From assembly GCF_014873755.1 (NCBI RefSeq), contig NZ_JADBEG010000001.1, positions 4,652,501-4,716,500 of the forward strand: a stretch of DNA of 64,000 nucleotides, read 5' to 3'. This stretch comes from Amycolatopsis lexingtonensis. Lineage in GTDB: Bacteria > Actinomycetota > Actinomycetes > Mycobacteriales > Pseudonocardiaceae. A model generated the notes under the pieces. That model saw nothing but the letters and a program-made list of their open reading frames with translations. It searched no databases and was not told the origin of the DNA. Position numbers and translations under genes: made by a program. Positions 1-7,465 of this stretch are shown one piece after another (the first letter of the stretch is position 1; every line of letters begins with the position of its first letter).

Positions 1-96
1 GACGGCGATCGCCAGGCCGATCGCACCCATCGCGATCTTGGTTCGGCGGGCAACGCGGTGCTTGCCCGTCACGGGGGACCGAGAATTCCGGGCCAT
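1..96 (-). CDS. N-terminus of a secreted or membrane-anchored protein (partial)
   Basis: Only the first 32 codons lie in the window; the gene runs off the left edge. The start is the ATG at 94-96, preceded by a GAGGTG ribosome-binding site. The peptide begins MARNSRSPVTGKH, continues with a basic stretch, and then enters a hydrophobic segment (AMGAIGLAIAV), the layout of a signal peptide or N-terminal anchor. The family cannot be told from so little. An ECF-type promoter at 254-281 points at this gene and matches the promoter of the lipoprotein operon on the other side of the sigma/anti-sigma pair, so it is probably a member of the same regulon. Confidence 0.6.
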   Translation of the reverse strand, partial: MARNSRSPVTGKHRVARRTKIAMGAIGLAIAV

Positions 97-253
97 AGAC
101 TAGTTCACCTCGTTCGTTATTCCGGGCGCGCGCTTCAGCAGCGCGGCAGCCCGGGCAAGAACTACCGTTGTTTTGACGTCGAGATTCGCGCGGAACCGGG
201 GGTCGGGTGGGGTGGTTCCGCCGCGTCGGGACGCATCGGGGGATGCATTGGGG

Positions 254-281
254 GATACGGACCCCAGCGCCTTGAGGTTCA
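254..281 (-). promoter_or_regulatory. ECF sigma promoter for the left-edge gene
   Basis: Reading the minus strand, TGAACC (281-276) is followed after exactly 16 bases by CGTATC (259-254) and then CCC. The same hexamers with the same spacing occur at 1790-1817 on the plus strand. As I recall it, the mycobacterial SigL consensus is TGAACC with a CGTgtc -10 box, which fits the neighbouring sigma gene. The implied leader is about 150 bases long. Confidence 0.6.
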
Positions 282-371
282 AAAGCGACCGGTCCGTTAT
301 CTGTTCGTTATCAAGCAGAACGCAACCGGGCAGCATTCATCCAGGTCATGGCGTTATCGGGAAAGAAAGAG

Positions 372-1181
372 TCAGCGCTGCACGGAAACGAGGACCGAAC
401 CGTCGTCACCGCGGACTTCGAAGCGGGCGATCTGGTCCATCGCGAGTGAGATGGTTCCCTGCAGCCGCAACGGTTCGGGCGAGCCGGGGATGCCGAACCC
501 CTTGGGCGGCACCGACCAGCTGGAGACCACGCGCTCGTCGCCCGCCGTGGAGATCGCGACCAGCTGGCACTTCACCGGCCCGACGATGCCGCGCAGCTCG
601 AGCTCGACGCGGCTGCCCCACTCCACCGGCGAAACCGTCACGAGGGCGTTGACCGCGGACCCGCCGCTGCCGCGGCCGTAGGTCTGGCCTCCACCCGGCT
701 GGGGCGGCGTGGCGGGCGCCGGGGGCACGCTCGTCGCCAGGACACCCGTCTCCGGCGGCGCCTGCTTGCTGCTCGGCGCGGCCAGCGACGCGGGCGGGAC
801 GGCGTCGGCGGGCCGGACCGCCAGCGTCACGAGGGGGCCGGCCACGACGAGGGCGGCGGCCGCGGCGCCGGCCAGCAGGCCGAGGCGCTTGCGGCGGCGG
901 CGCTTCACCGTGGCCTCTTCCATCAGGCCGCGCAGGACGCGCGGCCCGGGCGCCAGGGTCCGGGGGCCGGGAGCGGGCATCGGGGGTTCCGGCCAGCTGC
1001 GCTTGACGAGGTCGAGGACGTCCGGCAGCTGGTAGAGCTCGATCAGGTCGAGCTGGCAGTGCGGGCAGTTCATCAGGTGGGCTTCGAACTGGGTGTTCTC
1101 GGCCTCGCTGAGGACGCCGAGCACGTACGCGGCGACATCGGTGTGTGCGGACCCGGCCACCCTCACCTCACCCCCGCTCAC
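372..1181 (-). CDS. RslA-type zinc-finger anti-sigma factor, membrane-anchored
   Basis: This 269-residue protein has an N-terminal anti-sigma domain with the zinc-binding pattern H35-x3-C39-x2-C42, a single transmembrane segment near residues 100-120 (LGLLAGAAAAALVVAG), and a Pro/Gly-rich linker leading to an extracytoplasmic domain of about 110 residues. That layout is typical of redox-sensing anti-sigma factors such as RslA and RskA. The gene overlaps the end of the sigma gene by 14 bases, so the two are translationally coupled. In-frame GTG codons at 1163 and 1160 sit behind a GGGGTGAG sequence and are alternative starts. It should hold the partner sigma factor inactive until the zinc site is oxidised or the protein is cleaved; that part is inferred from the family. 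Confidence 0.85.
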   Translation of the reverse strand: MSGGEVRVAGSAHTDVAAYVLGVLSEAENTQFEAHLMNCPHCQLDLIELYQLPDVLDLVKRSWPEPPMPAPGPRTLAPGPRVLRGLMEEATVKRRRRKRLGLLAGAAAAALVVAGPLVTLAVRPADAVPPASLAAPSSKQAPPETGVLATSVPPAPATPPQPGGGQTYGRGSGGSAVNALVTVSPVEWGSRVELELRGIVGPVKCQLVAISTAGDERVVSSWSVPPKGFGIPGSPEPLRLQGTISLAMDQIARFEVRGDDGSVLVSVQR

Positions 1182-1737
1182 GCAGGGCCCGGCGCAGCGC
1201 GCGGACGGCGTGGTGGATGCGGGACTTGACGGTGCCGGGCGGTACGCCGAGGGTCGCCGCGACCTCGTTCACGGTCCGATCGCGCAGGTAGGTCTGCTGG
1301 ATGGCCTCCCGCTGCTCGGGCGAAAGGCCCTGCAGCGCCTCGTAAACGATCATCGCGGCGAGCGTCCGGTCCGACTCGTCGGACACCGCGATCGCGTCGG
1401 ATTCGATCTCTTCGAGCTCCTGGGGCCGGACACTGCGGCTGCGCCAGCCGTCGATCACGATCCGGCGGGCCACCGTGAACAACCAGGCACGGAGCATCTC
1501 CGGCCGGCGGTCGAGCTTGTCCGCGTTCCGCCACGCCTTGATCAGGGTCTCCTGGACGACGTCTTCGGCCCACTGCCGGTCGTGGCCGGTCAGCCGCAGC
1601 GCGAACGCCATCAGCGACCCGCCGAACTCCTGGTAGAGCGCTTTCGCCAGATCATCGGAGGCGTCGTTGAGCTCACCAACGACTTCCTGATCTTGAACGG
1701 GTCTCAGCGCTCGGGTGTGCCGTCCCACGCGGGACAT
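1168..1737 (-). CDS. ECF RNA polymerase sigma factor, SigL-like
   Basis: This is a 189-residue ECF sigma factor starting at ATG 1737. Region 2 (AEDVVQETLIKAWRNADKL) and region 4 (LSPEQREAIQQTYL, then the helix-turn-helix GVPPGTVKSRIHHAVRALR) are both complete. Gene order (sigma then zinc-finger anti-sigma) and sequence resemble SigL/RslA of mycobacteria. The open frame runs upstream to 2049 but that part crosses the divergent promoter region and is not coding. Its likely targets are the two transcripts that flank it, since both carry TGAACC-N16-CGTATC; no copy of that box is seen in front of the sigma gene itself. Confidence 0.88.
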   Translation of the reverse strand: MSRVGRHTRALRPVQDQEVVGELNDASDDLAKALYQEFGGSLMAFALRLTGHDRQWAEDVVQETLIKAWRNADKLDRRPEMLRAWLFTVARRIVIDGWRSRSVRPQELEEIESDAIAVSDESDRTLAAMIVYEALQGLSPEQREAIQQTYLRDRTVNEVAATLGVPPGTVKSRIHHAVRALRRALRERG

Positions 1738-1789
1738 CCTGGTGCTCCACACGGCCCAAGTCCAGTACCAAACGGTCCCGAAACTTTTT

Positions 1790-1817
1790 TGAACCGTTTC
1801 CGTACCGTGTCCGTATC
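1790..1817 (+). promoter_or_regulatory. ECF sigma promoter of the lipoprotein/redox operon
   Basis: TGAACC at 1790-1795 is followed after 16 bases by CGTATC at 1812-1817 and CCC. It reproduces the minus-strand promoter at 254-281 exactly in both hexamers and spacing. It lies in the divergent region between the sigma gene and the lipoprotein gene and implies a leader of roughly 135 bases before the GTG at 1958. Confidence 0.65.
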
Positions 1818-1957
1818 CCCTACCGAAGACCCCGACAAGGCGTTGTCCCCCGCAACGCTCCGCATCCACCCCGGACCAAATGTCCACTGTGGATCCTTCG
1901 CGCGCTTTTCCGTTGCACCTCAAGGTACAGCGCGTAGTCATGCCCTCCGGAGGAGCA

Positions 1958-2554
1958 GTGATCCGCATTCCCCGAACGGCGGTCCCCGCCGCCGTGTGCC
2001 TCACCGCACTCGCCCTGCTCACCGCCTGTACCGCCGGCGCGGCCACCACCTCGGCCGGCGGTTACGCCGGCGGCGGCGCCGGGATGCAGATGCCCGGTAT
2101 GCAGGCCCCGATGACCATCGCGATGCCGCAGCCCATCACCGCCACGCCGAACGATCCGGCGAAGAGCCAGCTCAGGGCCGCGAAGACGTTCGACCTCGGC
2201 CTCATGCTCGTCGACGGCACCGGCTTCACCATCTACCGCTACGACAAGGACACGACCGACCCCTCGCGGTCGAACTGCACCGGCGCGTGCGCGGCCAAGT
2301 GGATCCCGGTCAAGGCCGGCGGCACCCTGCCCCCGGTCGACGTCGACCAGGCGCTGATCGGCCGGATCACCCGTGACGACGGCACCCAGCAGCTCACCCT
2401 GGCCGGCTGGCCGCTGTACCACTTCACCGGCGACAGCGAACCGGCCGACACCTCCGGCCAGGGCGCCGACCAGGCCTGGTACCCGATCGCGCCGGACGGC
2501 ACCAAGATCACGCTGACCCAGGACCAGTGGAGGCAAAGTGCTTTCGGCGTCTGA
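1958..2554 (+). CDS. Lipoprotein with secreted-repeat (COG4315) domains
   Basis: The protein has 198 residues from the GTG at 1958, chosen because GGAGGAG lies just upstream; in-frame ATGs at 1880 and 1940 lack such a site. It has a lipoprotein signal peptide ending in the lipobox L-T-A-C24, then a Gly/Met-rich linker, then the tandem repeat of the Lipoprotein_15 (secreted repeat of unknown function) family, seen as DGTGFTIYRYDKD and LAGWPLYHFTGD with conserved W and D residues. It is anchored outside the membrane. It is the first gene of a five-gene operon that moves inward from lipoprotein to cytosolic flavoprotein, so a role in extracytoplasmic redox or metal chemistry is plausible but unproven. 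Confidence 0.82.
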   Translation: MIRIPRTAVPAAVCLTALALLTACTAGAATTSAGGYAGGGAGMQMPGMQAPMTIAMPQPITATPNDPAKSQLRAAKTFDLGLMLVDGTGFTIYRYDKDTTDPSRSNCTGACAAKWIPVKAGGTLPPVDVDQALIGRITRDDGTQQLTLAGWPLYHFTGDSEPADTSGQGADQAWYPIAPDGTKITLTQDQWRQSAFGV

Positions 2555-3335
2555 GTTCGCCGGGCCGGACTTCGCGCTCCGGCCCGCCGCCGACCGCTCC
2601 CGGCCTCTGGTGCGGACCCTGTTCGTGCTGGTCGCGGTGCTGACCCTGCTCGCGTCGGTGGCCGTGACCTCGACCGCCCAGACCGCGTCTGTGTCCGACA
2701 CCGACGCGGTGCTGCTCACCAAAGTCCGCCAGGCCGGGCTCTGGGAAATGCCCTCGGGCATGATGGCGATGCAGAAGGGCAGCCCGCTCGTCCAGTCCGT
2801 CGGCTTCGCGATCATGATGGACCACGGCCGCCTCGACGTGGCCACGCGCGCGCTGTCGGCGAAGCTGAACTCGCCGGTGCCCGACCAGCCGTCCGCCGAG
2901 CAGCTCGGCTGGCTCGCCGAAGAGATGAACGCGTCGCCGGGTCCGGAGTTCGACCGCATCTTCGCCAACCGGCTGCGCGCGGCGCACGGCCAGGTGTTCG
3001 CGATCCTCGCGCAGCTGCGCGCCGGCACCCGCAACGACGACGTGCGCGCGTTCGCGACCGTCGGCAACCAGGCCGTGATGCGGCACATGACGATGCTCGA
3101 GAGCACCGGGATGGTCGACTACACCGCCCTGCCCACGCCGGCGGTTTCCACCACCGCGGCGCCCGTCGGGCAGCCGCTCGGCCTCGACACGTCCCAGATC
3201 GCCGTGGTGGGAGCGCTGTTCCTGCTGGTCGGCGGCGGCCTGTTCTACGTGCTGCGCCAGATCAAGGGCAATCGTGGCCGGGCCAGGGCGTCCCGCCGGC
3301 CGGCCGCCGTGAGAACCGGGGGTAGCCATGGTTGA
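2538..3335 (+). CDS. DUF4142 domain membrane protein
   Basis: This 265-residue protein starts at GTG 2538, inside the end of the lipoprotein gene. Residues about 25-45 form a transmembrane or signal segment (TLFVLVAVLTLLASVAV), followed by an all-helical DUF4142 domain rich in Met and His (for example MMAMQKG, MRHMTML). A Thr/Ala/Pro-rich linker then leads to a second transmembrane helix near the C-terminus (IAVVGALFLLVGGGLFYV) and a basic tail. DUF4142 proteins resemble ferritin-like outer or periplasmic proteins of unknown role. Its position between a lipoprotein and a heme protein suggests a shared membrane function. Confidence 0.8.
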   Translation: MLSASEFAGPDFALRPAADRSRPLVRTLFVLVAVLTLLASVAVTSTAQTASVSDTDAVLLTKVRQAGLWEMPSGMMAMQKGSPLVQSVGFAIMMDHGRLDVATRALSAKLNSPVPDQPSAEQLGWLAEEMNASPGPEFDRIFANRLRAAHGQVFAILAQLRAGTRNDDVRAFATVGNQAVMRHMTMLESTGMVDYTALPTPAVSTTAAPVGQPLGLDTSQIAVVGALFLLVGGGLFYVLRQIKGNRGRARASRRPAAVRTGGSHG

Positions 3336-3945
3336 GACCTGGCACGAAGCGACGATCTTCCTCACGCAGCAGTTCCAGCCGAAGACGGACCCGGCGGCGC
3401 GCGGGCTCGCGGCGTTCGCCGCACGGGCGTCGTACGCGGCCATGATGCTGACGCTCACCTGGGGCGTGCTCACCGCCACCGGCTGGGTGCGCTCGGTCAC
3501 CGGCCGCAAGGCGCTGCGCAGCTCGCACATGGTGCTGGCGACCGGCACGCTGATCTTCGGCGGCATCCACGCACTGGGCTTCTTCTACCTGACGATCCAG
3601 CCCTACAGCCTGCAGTACCTCTTCCTCCCGTTCCTCGCGGGCCAGGAAGGCAGGCACATCGCCGGCATCGTCGGCTTCGAGGTCATGCTCGCCATCGCGC
3701 TCACCGCGGGCCTGCAGCGGTTCACCTCCTACCGCCGCTGGCTGTGGCTGCACCGCTGCGCGTACCCGGCGGTCGCGCTGACCGCGGTGCACGCCTGGTT
3801 CGGCTCGATCGCCAACGGCCACCTCGCCGTCGTCTGGCTGGGCGGCATCACGCTGCTCATCCCGGCGGCCACGGTGTCGCTGCTGCGGTTCATGCCCGCG
3901 CGCACCCTCGAACGCATCGGACTCGTGGAAGAGCAGGTGGCCTGA
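3328..3945 (+). CDS. Ferric-reductase-like transmembrane protein, probable di-heme b
   Basis: The product is 205 residues with about five to six hydrophobic helices. Two pairs of histidines lie on neighbouring helices: H67 and H81, and H142 and H155. This spacing matches the bis-heme ligands of the ferric reductase-like (FRD/NOX/MsrQ) fold. There is no attached FAD/NADPH domain, so electrons must come from another protein; the ferredoxin and flavoprotein encoded immediately downstream fit that need. The ATG at 3328 overlaps the preceding stop by eight bases. The acceptor of the electrons is unknown. Confidence 0.8.
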   Translation: MVETWHEATIFLTQQFQPKTDPAARGLAAFAARASYAAMMLTLTWGVLTATGWVRSVTGRKALRSSHMVLATGTLIFGGIHALGFFYLTIQPYSLQYLFLPFLAGQEGRHIAGIVGFEVMLAIALTAGLQRFTSYRRWLWLHRCAYPAVALTAVHAWFGSIANGHLAVVWLGGITLLIPAATVSLLRFMPARTLERIGLVEEQVA

Positions 3946-3946
3946 C

Positions 3947-4177
3947 ATGCCCTTCCGACTGCCCGGAAGCGGGCCCCGGATCAGCGTCGACAACGACCGG
4001 TGCGAGCTCTACGGCATCTGCGCCATGGAGGCGCCGGACGTGTTCGACCTCGGCCAGGACGGCCGGCTGCGCTTCCACACGCGGCTGCTGGACGAAACCA
4101 CCATGGAACAGGCGAAGATGGCCGCTCGCTGCTGCCCGATGCAGGCGGTCGTGATGAGAGGGGACCTCGATGGCTGA
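3947..4177 (+). CDS. 3Fe-4S type ferredoxin
   Basis: This 76-residue ferredoxin has the C19-x5-C25 ... C63-P pattern of single-cluster actinobacterial 3Fe-4S ferredoxins, within DNDRCELYGICAMEAPDVF and CCPMQAV. Such proteins carry electrons from an FAD reductase to cytochromes P450 or other oxidases. No P450 lies nearby, so the natural partners are the heme membrane protein before it and the reductase after it. One base separates it from the upstream stop and it overlaps the next gene by eight bases. Confidence 0.88.
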   Translation: MPFRLPGSGPRISVDNDRCELYGICAMEAPDVFDLGQDGRLRFHTRLLDETTMEQAKMAARCCPMQAVVMRGDLDG

Positions 4178-5603
4178 CGGCGACCGGATCGTCATCGTCG
4201 GTGCGGGCGTCGCCGGGCTGCGTGCCGCGGAACGCCTGCGGGAACTGAACTTCGACGGCGAGATCGTGCTCATCGGCGACGAGGCGCGGCGCCCCTACCA
4301 CCGGCCGATGATCTCGAAGGCACTGGTGATGGGCACCGAGCGGCCCAGCGACGTCGGGCTGTCGCACTACCTGCCCGACCTCGACGTGCACTGGCGGCTC
4401 GGCGCGCGGGTCACGCACCTGGACACCACCGAGCGGGTCGTGCACCTGCCCGGCGGCGAATCCCTCTGGTACGACGGCCTGATCGCCGCGACCGGCGTCT
4501 ACCCGCGGCACCTGCCCGGCGCGCCGCGGCACGACCCGCGGGTGCGGATCCTGCGCACGGTCGAGGACTCGATGGCGGTGCGGCGCTGCCTCAACGCCAG
4601 CAAGAAGCCGGCCGTCGTGATCGGCGCCGGCCTGATCGGCAACGAGTTCGCCGCGAGCATGCGGCACATCGGCCGGGACGTCACCCTGGTCGGGCACGCG
4701 AAGGCGCCGCTGCACCGCTTCGGCGACCGCGTCTCCAGCGGCATCGTCGAGGCGCACCACGAGCACCGCGCGAACCTCGCGATGAAGAGCGAGGTCCGGC
4801 ACTGGATCAGCACGAAGGACACCGTCGGGCTGCACCTGACGAACAACCAGCTGCTGGTCGCCAGCGTCGTCGTGCTCGCCATCGGCAGCGTCCCGTCGGT
4901 GGACTGGATGCGCGGCTCCGGCCTCGACATCAGCGACGGCGTCCTGTGCGACTCCAAGCTGTTCGCCGAGGGCGCCTCCGACGTCGTCATCGCCGGTGAC
5001 ATCGCGCGCTGGCCGAACCTGCGCTTCGACGAGACCCCGCGGCGGGTCGAGCACTGGATCAACGCCGTCGAGTCGGCCCGGCACGCGGCGGAGAACCTGC
5101 TGATGGGGCACTCGAGCGCGAAGCCGTTCACCCCGCTCCCCCGCGCCTGGTCGACGCTGTACGACACCCGGCTGCAGATGTGCGGGATGCCTTCGCTGGC
5201 CGAGGACACCGTGTCGCTGGCCGACGGCATCACCGGGTTCATCCGCGACGGCAGGCTCGTCGGCATCTCCTCGTGGGACAAGCCGCGGGCGATGCTCGAC
5301 TGGATGGCCGAGCTCGACCGGCGGCTGCCCGCACCGGACTACGTGCCCGAGCCGGAGCCCGTGCCCGTCGCGGAGGTCCCGGTGGCCGAGCCGTCGGTCG
5401 CCGCGCCGGCGGCCGAGGTGCCGCCGGAGTTCGACAGCGGCTTCGACCACCAGGCCTTCGAGCGCGAGTTCGAGAGCGAGTTCGCCAACGACATCCCCAC
5501 CACGGCGTTCCCCGCGCAGGCCCTGCCGACGCCGCCGACCACGGCGTTCGCCGCGCAACCCGGTGCGGCGCTGCCGACGATGGCCATCCCGATGGGGAGG
5601 TAG
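4170..5603 (+). CDS. FAD-dependent ferredoxin reductase with long C-terminal tail
   Basis: The 477-residue protein belongs to the Pyr_redox_2/ferredoxin reductase family. It has an N-terminal FAD motif (IVIVGAGVAGLRAAERL, residues about 7-23), a second Rossmann motif for NAD(P)H (VVIGAGLIGNEFA, about 150) and the FAD signature VVIAGDIARWP (about 272). Family members usually end near residue 400. Here about 85 further residues follow that are acidic, Pro- and Ala-rich and include the near-repeat TTAFPAQ/TTAFAAQ. This tail may dock to the membrane or to a partner. The gene overlaps the ferredoxin gene and closes the operon. Confidence 0.86.
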   Translation: MADGDRIVIVGAGVAGLRAAERLRELNFDGEIVLIGDEARRPYHRPMISKALVMGTERPSDVGLSHYLPDLDVHWRLGARVTHLDTTERVVHLPGGESLWYDGLIAATGVYPRHLPGAPRHDPRVRILRTVEDSMAVRRCLNASKKPAVVIGAGLIGNEFAASMRHIGRDVTLVGHAKAPLHRFGDRVSSGIVEAHHEHRANLAMKSEVRHWISTKDTVGLHLTNNQLLVASVVVLAIGSVPSVDWMRGSGLDISDGVLCDSKLFAEGASDVVIAGDIARWPNLRFDETPRRVEHWINAVESARHAAENLLMGHSSAKPFTPLPRAWSTLYDTRLQMCGMPSLAEDTVSLADGITGFIRDGRLVGISSWDKPRAMLDWMAELDRRLPAPDYVPEPEPVPVAEVPVAEPSVAAPAAEVPPEFDSGFDHQAFEREFESEFANDIPTTAFPAQALPTPPTTAFAAQPGAALPTMAIPMGR

Positions 5604-5902
5604 TGAAAGCCGGGGCGGGGCTGCGCGCGGCGGCCCTCGTCCCCTTGCCGGTCACCACGCCCCCTCCGCGGCTGGGCGGTGTGGTGGCCGGCCCCAACGT
5701 CCCCCTGCCCGCCTCGCGTACCGCTTCGAGCGCCCGGCGGGCCAGGAGAGGGCCATCCCGAGGGAACCCGACGCCCCCGGGGTGGCCTTCTTCCGGCGCA
5801 CCGGGCGGGGGCCCGGGGTCGACGCCGTGACGGGGTTCCCCGCCACGGCACACGGAACCGTGGGGGCCTTCGCGGCGGAAGGGTATGCCGCCGGGAAGGT
5901 CG

Positions 5903-7390
5903 TCACGGCTCCGGTCGGGGTTGCACCGGTGCACGGTCGTCCCGGGGGAACGGGAACCCCCGGGACGGTCTCCGCCGCCAGGCTTCCCCGGCGACCAGAG
6001 AGCCGAGGACCAGCACGGCGATCCCGGCCACGCGCAGCCCCGCGTCGGTGCCTTCGACGAACGCCGTGACGACGTCCCCCGCGTGACCGGTCCTGGCCAG
6101 CGCTTCCGCGACGGTGCGGGAACCGCGGGCGTCCGCCGGCAGCGCGTCCGCGAACCGGGCGGTCATGACCGTGCCGGCGACGGCGACGCCGAGCGCGCTG
6201 CCGAACTCGCGGGTGGTGGCCTGCAGCCCGGTGCCGACGCCGGCTTGCGCGGGCGGCAGCGAGCCGGCGATCACGCCGGACAGCGTCGGCAGCGCCAGCG
6301 TCACCCCGATCCCGGTGCACACGAGCCAGGCCGCGTACTCGGCGTACGGCGTCTGAGCGTCGCTCGTGGACAGCCCGAGCAGCCCGCCGCCGACGAACGC
6401 GAAGGCGAGCGCCACCGTGGCGTCGAGGCCGACGCGCCGGGCCAGGTGCCCCACGTGCCGTCCGCCGAGGATGATCGGGACGGTCAGCGGGACGATCCCC
6501 AGCCCGGTCCCCAGCACGCCGAACCCCTTGGCGTACTGCAGGAACGACGCGTTGACGTAGAACAGCGCGAACATGCCGAAGAAGACCGTGGTCAGGCCGA
6601 GGCAGGCGCTGCGCAGGCCCGCGATCCGGAACAGCCGCGGGTCCAGGAGCGGGTGCCCGGCCTTCAGTTCCCGGAGCGTCCAGGCGGTGAACAGGACGGC
6701 TGCAGCGGCGAACCCGGTCACGACGACCGTGCTCCCCCAGCCCGCTTCCGGGCCTTGGACGATCCCGACGAGCAGCGCGACCGACGCGCCGACGAGCAGC
6801 AGCGCGGCCGGCGGGTCGAGCGGGCGGTCGTGGCGCGAGGACACCGGTGCTTTGCGGGCCACCAGTGCGGCCGCGGCGAGGGCGATCGGGACGACGGCGG
6901 CGAACAGCCAGCGCCACGAGCCGCCGGACAGGACCAGCCCGCCGCCGACGTTGCCCGCGACGCCGCCGATGCCGGTCATCGACGCCCAGGTGGCGATCGT
7001 GGCCGCCTTCCGGTCCGCGGGCGCGGCGTGCAGCAGGACGGCGAGCGAGTTGGGCAGCACCGCGGCCGCGCCGACGCCGGTGAGCGCCCGGCCGCCGAGC
7101 AGGACGACGACGTCCGGCGCGACCGCCGACAGCAGCGCGCCCGCCGCGAAGAGGACGAGACCGGCCAGCAGCACGCCCTTGCGGCCGAACCGGTCGCCCG
7201 CGGCGCCGCCGGGGATCACCAGGCAGGCGAACACGATGACGTAGGTGTCGACGATCCAGACGAGGGCGGACGCGGACGGGTGCAGCGCGCTCGCGGCGAG
7301 CATCGGGACGGCGAGGTTGACCGCCGCGACCATCCCGACGACGAGCACGACGCACGCGCACATCAGGGCGACCAGTTTCTTGAACTCCAT
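5903..7390 (-). CDS. MFS drug/proton antiporter, DHA2 family
   Basis: This 495-residue transporter starts at ATG 7390. It shows the MFS motif A (GGAAGDRFGRKG), about 14 hydrophobic segments, and motif C-like residues in the fifth helix, all typical of DHA2 multidrug exporters. It is transcribed divergently from a LysR regulator with 75 bases between them, so it is probably controlled by it. The 3' end of the frame (5903-5970) is unusual: it encodes a basic, Pro-rich tail and contains a strong hairpin. The 299 bases between it and the convergent reductase gene (5604-5902) are very GC-rich and show no convincing gene. Confidence 0.85.
   Translation of the reverse strand: MEFKKLVALMCACVVLVVGMVAAVNLAVPMLAASALHPSASALVWIVDTYVIVFACLVIPGGAAGDRFGRKGVLLAGLVLFAAGALLSAVAPDVVVLLGGRALTGVGAAAVLPNSLAVLLHAAPADRKAATIATWASMTGIGGVAGNVGGGLVLSGGSWRWLFAAVVPIALAAAALVARKAPVSSRHDRPLDPPAALLLVGASVALLVGIVQGPEAGWGSTVVVTGFAAAAVLFTAWTLRELKAGHPLLDPRLFRIAGLRSACLGLTTVFFGMFALFYVNASFLQYAKGFGVLGTGLGIVPLTVPIILGGRHVGHLARRVGLDATVALAFAFVGGGLLGLSTSDAQTPYAEYAAWLVCTGIGVTLALPTLSGVIAGSLPPAQAGVGTGLQATTREFGSALGVAVAGTVMTARFADALPADARGSRTVAEALARTGHAGDVVTAFVEGTDAGLRVAGIAVLVLGSLVAGEAWRRRPSRGFPFPRDDRAPVQPRPEP
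5938..5967. terminator. Strong hairpin at the 3' end of the MFS gene
   Basis: CGTCCCGGGGG (5938-5948) and CCCCCGGGACG (5957-5967) form a perfect 11-bp stem with an eight-base loop. It lies inside the last codons of the MFS frame and could end transcription there; there is no U-tract, which is common in actinomycetes. Confidence 0.4.
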
Positions 7391-7448
7391 GCGGCCGACG
7401 CTAAGGACGCCGCGGGATGTCGTGCCACGCAACTTCGGCAAGACAGAT

Positions 7449-7463
7449 TTGCGTACAGTGCAA
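7449..7463 (+). promoter_or_regulatory. LysR-type operator (T-N11-A)
   Basis: TTGC-N7-GCAA is an interrupted palindrome of the LysR T-N11-A form. It sits two bases before the ATG of the LysR gene and within the 75-base divergent region to the MFS gene, so it suits autoregulation and control of the pump. Confidence 0.45.
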
Positions 7464-7465
7464 CC

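Noticed and set aside
100..336. A 78-residue minus-strand frame between the left-edge gene and the anti-sigma gene
   Set aside because: It overlaps the ECF promoter at 254-281 and the ribosome-binding site of the left-edge gene, and has no ribosome-binding site of its own.
5604..5902. Possible small gene beginning at the GTG right after the ferredoxin reductase stop
   Set aside because: The translation is Pro/Arg/Ala-rich with no domain or family likeness and there is no ribosome-binding site beyond the preceding coding sequence.
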